A stretch of DNA of 52,603 nt from Syntrophaceae bacterium UBA6252. Lineage in GTDB: Bacteria; Desulfobacterota; Syntrophia; Syntrophales; UBA6807. The stretch is taken from NCBI GenBank assembly GCA_002441265.1, contig DJVQ01000009.1:11385-63987 (forward strand), given 5' to 3'. Below are positions 49,397 to 52,603 of the stretch, piece by piece (the first letter of the stretch is position 1; each line of letters opens with the position of its first letter). The translations under genes were made by a program, and so were the position numbers. Below the pieces are notes generated by a model that worked only from the letters and a program-made list of their open reading frames with translations, searched no databases and was not told where the DNA came from.

Positions 49397-49425
49397 TACA
49401 TAGACAAGTCGGCGTAGTTTGTCAA
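49397..49425 (-). promoter_or_regulatory. promoter candidate for satP
   Basis: On the minus strand TTGACA (49420-49425, perfect -35), 17-base spacer, TATGTA (49397-49402). It is 89 bases upstream of the satP ATG. Confidence 0.5.
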
Positions 49426-49456
49426 GGGAAAAGAAACCCGCCGGGCGGGACCGCGG

Positions 49457-50035
49457 TCACGAACGGGAAAGGGCACGGTCCAGGTCTTCCTGTGAATTGA
49501 CGTTGAGAAACATCCGTTCCTCCCCTCCGAAGCGGGAAAGGATCTCGCCGGAAAGGACAAGGGTCCTGCTTTTCTTGAAGAGCGGGGAAATCTTCAGGAG
49601 GTCGTCCCGGATCATCCGTTCCATGGCCGGGATCAACCTTCTCGAGTAGAAGGCGTGGAGGGGCTGGAAGCCGTCCTCGCAGAGCGGGACGACGATGTCG
49701 ACCTCCCGGGCGCGCTGTGCCATGAACCGGATGAAATCGCCGTTCAGAAACGGCAGGTCGCAGGCCGTGACGAAACAGTGTTCGCTGGAAGCGAAGGTCA
49801 GTCCGGAGAAAATGCCACCCAGGGCCCCCTTGCCCTTGACCATGTCCGTCACGATCCGGCAGTCGAAGGAAAGGAATTCCAGGGGGCTGTTCGTCACGAT
49901 GAGGATCTCCGGGAAAAGGTCCCGGAAGATCTCCATGGTTCGTTCGATCATGGATTTTCCCCGGAACTTCAGGAACGCCTTGTCGTTTCCCCCCATGCGG
50001 GAACTCTTCCCCCCGGCAAGGATGATTCCCGTCAT
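49457..50035 (-). CDS. mobA: molybdenum cofactor guanylyltransferase
   Basis: Transfers GMP to molybdopterin, giving the MGD cofactor of formate dehydrogenases and other DMSO-reductase family enzymes. It is 192 aa. The nucleotidyltransferase signature LAGGKSSRMGGNDK is at residues 6-19, followed by FVTACDLPFLN (metal Asp) and VPLCEDGFQPLHAFYSR. The ATG at 50035 lies 5 bases after the alcohol dehydrogenase stop, so the two are probably co-transcribed. No molybdoenzyme is adjacent. Confidence 0.92.
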   Translation of the reverse strand: MTGIILAGGKSSRMGGNDKAFLKFRGKSMIERTMEIFRDLFPEILIVTNSPLEFLSFDCRIVTDMVKGKGALGGIFSGLTFASSEHCFVTACDLPFLNGDFIRFMAQRAREVDIVVPLCEDGFQPLHAFYSRRLIPAMERMIRDDLLKISPLFKKSRTLVLSGEILSRFGGEERMFLNVNSQEDLDRALSRS

Positions 50036-50040
50036 GTCCG

Positions 50041-51219
50041 TCAGCCGGGGAAGGGGATCGTGCATCGCCTGAGGACCTCGATCATCACGTCTTTCGTGTA
50101 TTCCGGAAGCTGCCACACCCCGGCGAGGGCAAGGGCGTGCTCCGCGATGGCCTCCACATCCCCTTCCGGGATGCCCCCTTCCTGAAGGGTGACGGGGGCG
50201 CCGATTCCCCCGAACCAGGCCCTGAGAAACCGGGCTCCCCGCAGTGCCGCGGAAAGATCGTCCCAATCCTCGATGCCGAAGATCGCCCTCCCGAAGCGGG
50301 CGAACTTCCCGGGGTCCCCGGCGGCCCGGAAGGCCATCCAGGCGGGAAGGAGAATGGAAAGGCCGGCGCCGTGGGGAATGTCGTAAAGGGCGCTCAGGGA
50401 ATGCTCCATCATGTGGACCGGCAGGGTGGCCCGGCCGAGCCCCGCCGTCGTGAGCCCGTTGAACGCAAGGACGGCGGACCACATCATGGACGCCCGGGCG
50501 TCGTAGTTCCGGGGATCCCGGAGGATGATCTCCGTGCTTTCCATGATGGTCCGGATCAGGGCTTCGATGAGCCTTTCCTGGAGCGCGCTCTCGCCGGCGG
50601 TGTTGTTGAAATACCCCTCCAGGGCATGGGTGATCGCATCCACGGCGCTGTAAGCGCTGTATGTCGGGGACAGGGAGAAGAGAACCGAGGGGTCGAGGAT
50701 GGAGGTTCTGGGATTCAGGTGGGGCGAACGGGCGCTGAACTTGCGGGCCCCTTCCTCACGGGTGATCACGGCGGCGCCGTTCATCTCCGACGCGCTGGCG
50801 GCGACGGTGGGGACGGCGAACACGGGGAGCGCTTTTTTGATGGTCTTCCGGAACTGGAAGAACTCCCAGACATCGTGATCGGCGGCGACACCGGCGGCGA
50901 TCGCCTTCGCCGTGTCCATGGAGCTGCCCCCTCCCGCGGCGACGACTGCGTCCACCCCGGCCTCCCGGGCCCGTTCGATTCCCCGGTACACGAGGGAAAG
51001 CACCGGGTTGGGGCGGACGCCCGGAAGTTCCACCCGTTCGATGCCCCCGTCTTCCAGGGATCGGACGATCTGGTCGTAGACGCCGTATTTCCGGATGCTT
51101 CCCTGTCCGTACACGAAAAGGACCCGTTTTCCGACGGGGCGGATCTCTTTTCCCAGTTCTCCGATCTTTCCCCGGCCGAAAATGATCTTTGTCGGGTTGT
51201 GAAAAATGAACTCCTCCAT
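50041..51219 (-). CDS. iron-containing alcohol dehydrogenase (BDH/YqhD type)
   Basis: NAD(P)H-dependent group III alcohol dehydrogenase of 392 aa. Motifs include HNPTKIIFGRGKIGELG at the N-terminus, AAGGGSSMDTAKAIAAG, the metal-binding region AVDAITHALEGY, and HMMEHSLSALYDIPHGAGLSILLPAW in parts. It is most like YqhD/BdhA butanol dehydrogenases that reduce short aldehydes. The start is ATG 51219; TTG 51228 is nearer the GGAGG site and is possible. Distinct from the probable kdnB at 8709-9866, which belongs to another subgroup. Confidence 0.9.
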   Translation of the reverse strand: MEEFIFHNPTKIIFGRGKIGELGKEIRPVGKRVLFVYGQGSIRKYGVYDQIVRSLEDGGIERVELPGVRPNPVLSLVYRGIERAREAGVDAVVAAGGGSSMDTAKAIAAGVAADHDVWEFFQFRKTIKKALPVFAVPTVAASASEMNGAAVITREEGARKFSARSPHLNPRTSILDPSVLFSLSPTYSAYSAVDAITHALEGYFNNTAGESALQERLIEALIRTIMESTEIILRDPRNYDARASMMWSAVLAFNGLTTAGLGRATLPVHMMEHSLSALYDIPHGAGLSILLPAWMAFRAAGDPGKFARFGRAIFGIEDWDDLSAALRGARFLRAWFGGIGAPVTLQEGGIPEGDVEAIAEHALALAGVWQLPEYTKDVMIEVLRRCTIPFPG

Positions 51220-51380
51220 GACGAACAACCACCTCCCTGTGCTTCCGGGCGCCTTCTCCGGAACGGTCTTCCCGGCTTTCCCCCTCTATACTGGAGCCTC
51301 TCCCGCGGTGTCAAGACGGCGCGGCCGTTCGTCCCCGCGGCCTCGGTAAAAACCCCCGGCCGCACAGCGCTTCATCCTTT

Positions 51381-51410
51381 TTGACATTTTTCGTTTTTCC
51401 ATAGTATGAG
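51381..51410 (+). promoter_or_regulatory. promoter candidate for azlCD
   Basis: TTGACA (51381-51386, perfect -35), 18-base spacer and TATGAG (51405-51410), 33 bases before azlC. It lies in the 224-bp divergent region shared with the alcohol dehydrogenase gene; nothing else was recognised there. Confidence 0.55.
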
Positions 51411-51443
51411 AAGGAACCACAGAAGGAGGGAGCCCCCGGCGGC

Positions 51444-52184
51444 ATGGAAACGGCCTTGCTTGATCGATCCTCTGTCCACGATCCCTTTCCCCGGATTTTC
51501 GAGGACGGCGTCCGCGCGGCCTGGCCCATCTGCCTGGGCTATCTTCCCATCGGTCTCGCCTTCGGCGTCCTTGCCCAGAAGGGCGGGCTCTCCCCTTTCG
51601 AGATCGGCCTCATGTCCCTTCTGGTCTTTGCCGGAAGCTCCCAGTTCATCGCCGTTTCCATGATGGGTGCGGGCGCGGGGCTTCCCGCCGTCGTCATGAC
51701 CACGTTCCTGGTGAACTTCCGCCATTTCCTCATGAGCTCGGCCCTGGCCGTTCATCTCAGGGGAATGGGAAAGGGGTGGATCTCGCTTTTCGCCTACGGC
51801 GTCACCGATGAAAGCTTCGCCATGAATCTGACCCGGTTTCAGGACGGGAACTGGGACTGGAAGCGGGCCCTTGTCATGAACCAGACGGCCAATGCCGCAT
51901 GGTTCGGAAGCACCGTCCTGGGCGGACTGGGGGGGACCTTTCTTCCCGCCGGGGCCTTCGGCATGGATTTCGCCCTCATGGCCATGTTCCTGTGCCTGCT
52001 CGTGTTCCAGCTGCGAGGGGTTTTCCACGCCGTGACGGCCCTGCTGTCCGCCGCCTGCGCGGTGGTTCTCGCCCTCCTCATCGCGGGAAGCGGCCACATC
52101 GTCGCCGCCTCCCTCCTGGGGGCGACCCTGGGTCTGGCCCTGAAAAAGTTTTTTTCCCGGGGGAAGGGGGAGGAACGGTCATGA
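51444..52184 (+). CDS. azlC: AzlC-family branched-chain amino acid exporter, large subunit
   Basis: Membrane protein of 246 aa with about seven to eight helices. AzlC features include CLGYLPIGLAFGVLAQKGG, GSSQFIAVSMM and NFRHFLMSSALAVHL. It forms an exporter with AzlD for branched-chain amino acids and analogues. AGAAGGAGGG lies 12 bases before the ATG. It overlaps azlD by 4 bp (ATGA). No Lrp-type regulator is visible in the window. Confidence 0.92.
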   Translation: METALLDRSSVHDPFPRIFEDGVRAAWPICLGYLPIGLAFGVLAQKGGLSPFEIGLMSLLVFAGSSQFIAVSMMGAGAGLPAVVMTTFLVNFRHFLMSSALAVHLRGMGKGWISLFAYGVTDESFAMNLTRFQDGNWDWKRALVMNQTANAAWFGSTVLGGLGGTFLPAGAFGMDFALMAMFLCLLVFQLRGVFHAVTALLSAACAVVLALLIAGSGHIVAASLLGATLGLALKKFFSRGKGEERS

Positions 52185-52504
52185 CGCCGGACCCCGTTCT
52201 CGTCTTTCTCGCCATGGGCGCCGTAACCTACGTGCCCCGGTGGTTTCCCCTCTTCGCCCTCGCCAACAGGACCTTGCCCCGGATCCTGCTGGAATGGCTG
52301 GAGCTTCTCCCTCCCGCCATCCTGAGCGCCCTCATCGCCCCGGCCCTGGTGACGGCGGGATGCCCGAAGCACTTTCAGTTGCTGACCCCGGAGTTCTGTG
52401 TGGCCGTCCCCACGTTTCTCGTGGCCTGGAAGACCCGTTCCCTGGCGCTGACCGTCCTTTCCGGAATGTTCCTGTTCTGGATCGCCGGCATGTTCCTCCA
52501 ATGA
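52181..52504 (+). CDS. azlD: AzlD-family exporter, small subunit
   Basis: Small membrane protein of 107 aa with three to four helices and the AzlD-type start VLVFLAMGAVTYVPRWFPLF. It is the obligate partner of AzlC. The ATG overlaps the azlC stop and has a GGGGGAGG site. Its TGA stop is the first three bases of repeat copy E. Confidence 0.92.
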   Translation: MTPDPVLVFLAMGAVTYVPRWFPLFALANRTLPRILLEWLELLPPAILSALIAPALVTAGCPKHFQLLTPEFCVAVPTFLVAWKTRSLALTVLSGMFLFWIAGMFLQ

Positions 52505-52603
52505 AAGCCCGGTAAAAGTCCCCATGCCGCATCGCCCTTCATCCCTCGTCCCTGCGGCGTACCGGAAGTACGCCTCATTCGTCGGGATTCGGGCGCCTTG
52601 CCT
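52502..52603. repeat. dispersed repeat copy E (cut by window edge)
   Basis: The last 102 bases begin TGAAAGCCCGGTAAAAGTCC and contain the core AGTACGCCTCATTCGTCGGG; the final 37 bases match the core of copy B exactly. The right inverted end lies outside the window. The left TGA is the azlD stop codon. Confidence 0.8.

Overview
The window is about 52.6 kb of GC-rich, densely packed bacterial chromosome from the origin region. Its left end carries gyrB (partial), dnaN, dnaA, parB, parA and rsmG, all on the minus strand, with DnaA boxes flanking dnaA and a perfect ParB-binding parS site about 17 kb to the right. Gene content suggests a Gram-negative anaerobe of the Desulfobacterota (former Deltaproteobacteria), perhaps a syntrophic lineage. 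The evidence is lipopolysaccharide core genes, an MCE lipid system, a TonB-type B12 receptor, cobamide remodelling, a FixABCX/acyl-CoA dehydrogenase module and organic-acid transporters. The taxonomic call is inference; no 16S rRNA is present.

Layout. 1-6320 (minus): replication, segregation and rsmG. 6488-14433 (plus): trmJ, glnA, a lipopolysaccharide inner-core cluster (kdnB, kdnA, hldD, kdsB) that predicts 8-amino-Kdo (Kdo8N), then an amidohydrolase and a metallo-beta-lactamase-fold hydrolase. 14399-17939 (minus): an unknown gene and an MCE operon (mlaE-like permease, a truncated and degenerate ATPase, mlaD-like MCE protein, lipoprotein). 18190-24089 (plus): an FAH-family hydrolase, then a compact run of HtrA protease, endonuclease III-like glycosylase, PHP phosphoesterase (containing parS), AtuA and an AtuA-like small protein. 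24103-35194 (minus): a cobamide regulon with tandem cobalamin riboswitches, btuB, btuF, btuD, btuC, cbiR, cobU, cobT, cobS, cobQ and a DUF362 ferredoxin-like protein. 35337-40679 (minus): ABC-F ATPase, TerC, GAPDH, a GAF protein and a DUF2284 protein. 40977-42428 (plus): an exported Kelch/IPT protein. 42538-49308 (minus): fixC-fixX-acd-fixA-fixB, an OFA-family MFS transporter and a SatP-like acetate transporter. 49457-51219 (minus): mobA and an iron alcohol dehydrogenase. 51444-52504 (plus): azlCD.

The strongest points for a second look are: (1) an MCE operon whose ATPase gene has lost the P-loop and every other catalytic motif yet stays intact and translationally coupled; (2) tandem B12 riboswitches with an intrinsic terminator between them in front of a cobamide salvage and remodelling operon; (3) a dispersed inverted-terminal repeat family of six copies, four of which supply the stop codon of the neighbouring gene; (4) the perfect parS inside a coding sequence; (5) the Kdo8N cluster; (6) a five-gene FixABCX plus acyl-CoA dehydrogenase electron-transfer module. 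I saw no tRNA, rRNA, CRISPR array, transposase or prophage gene.
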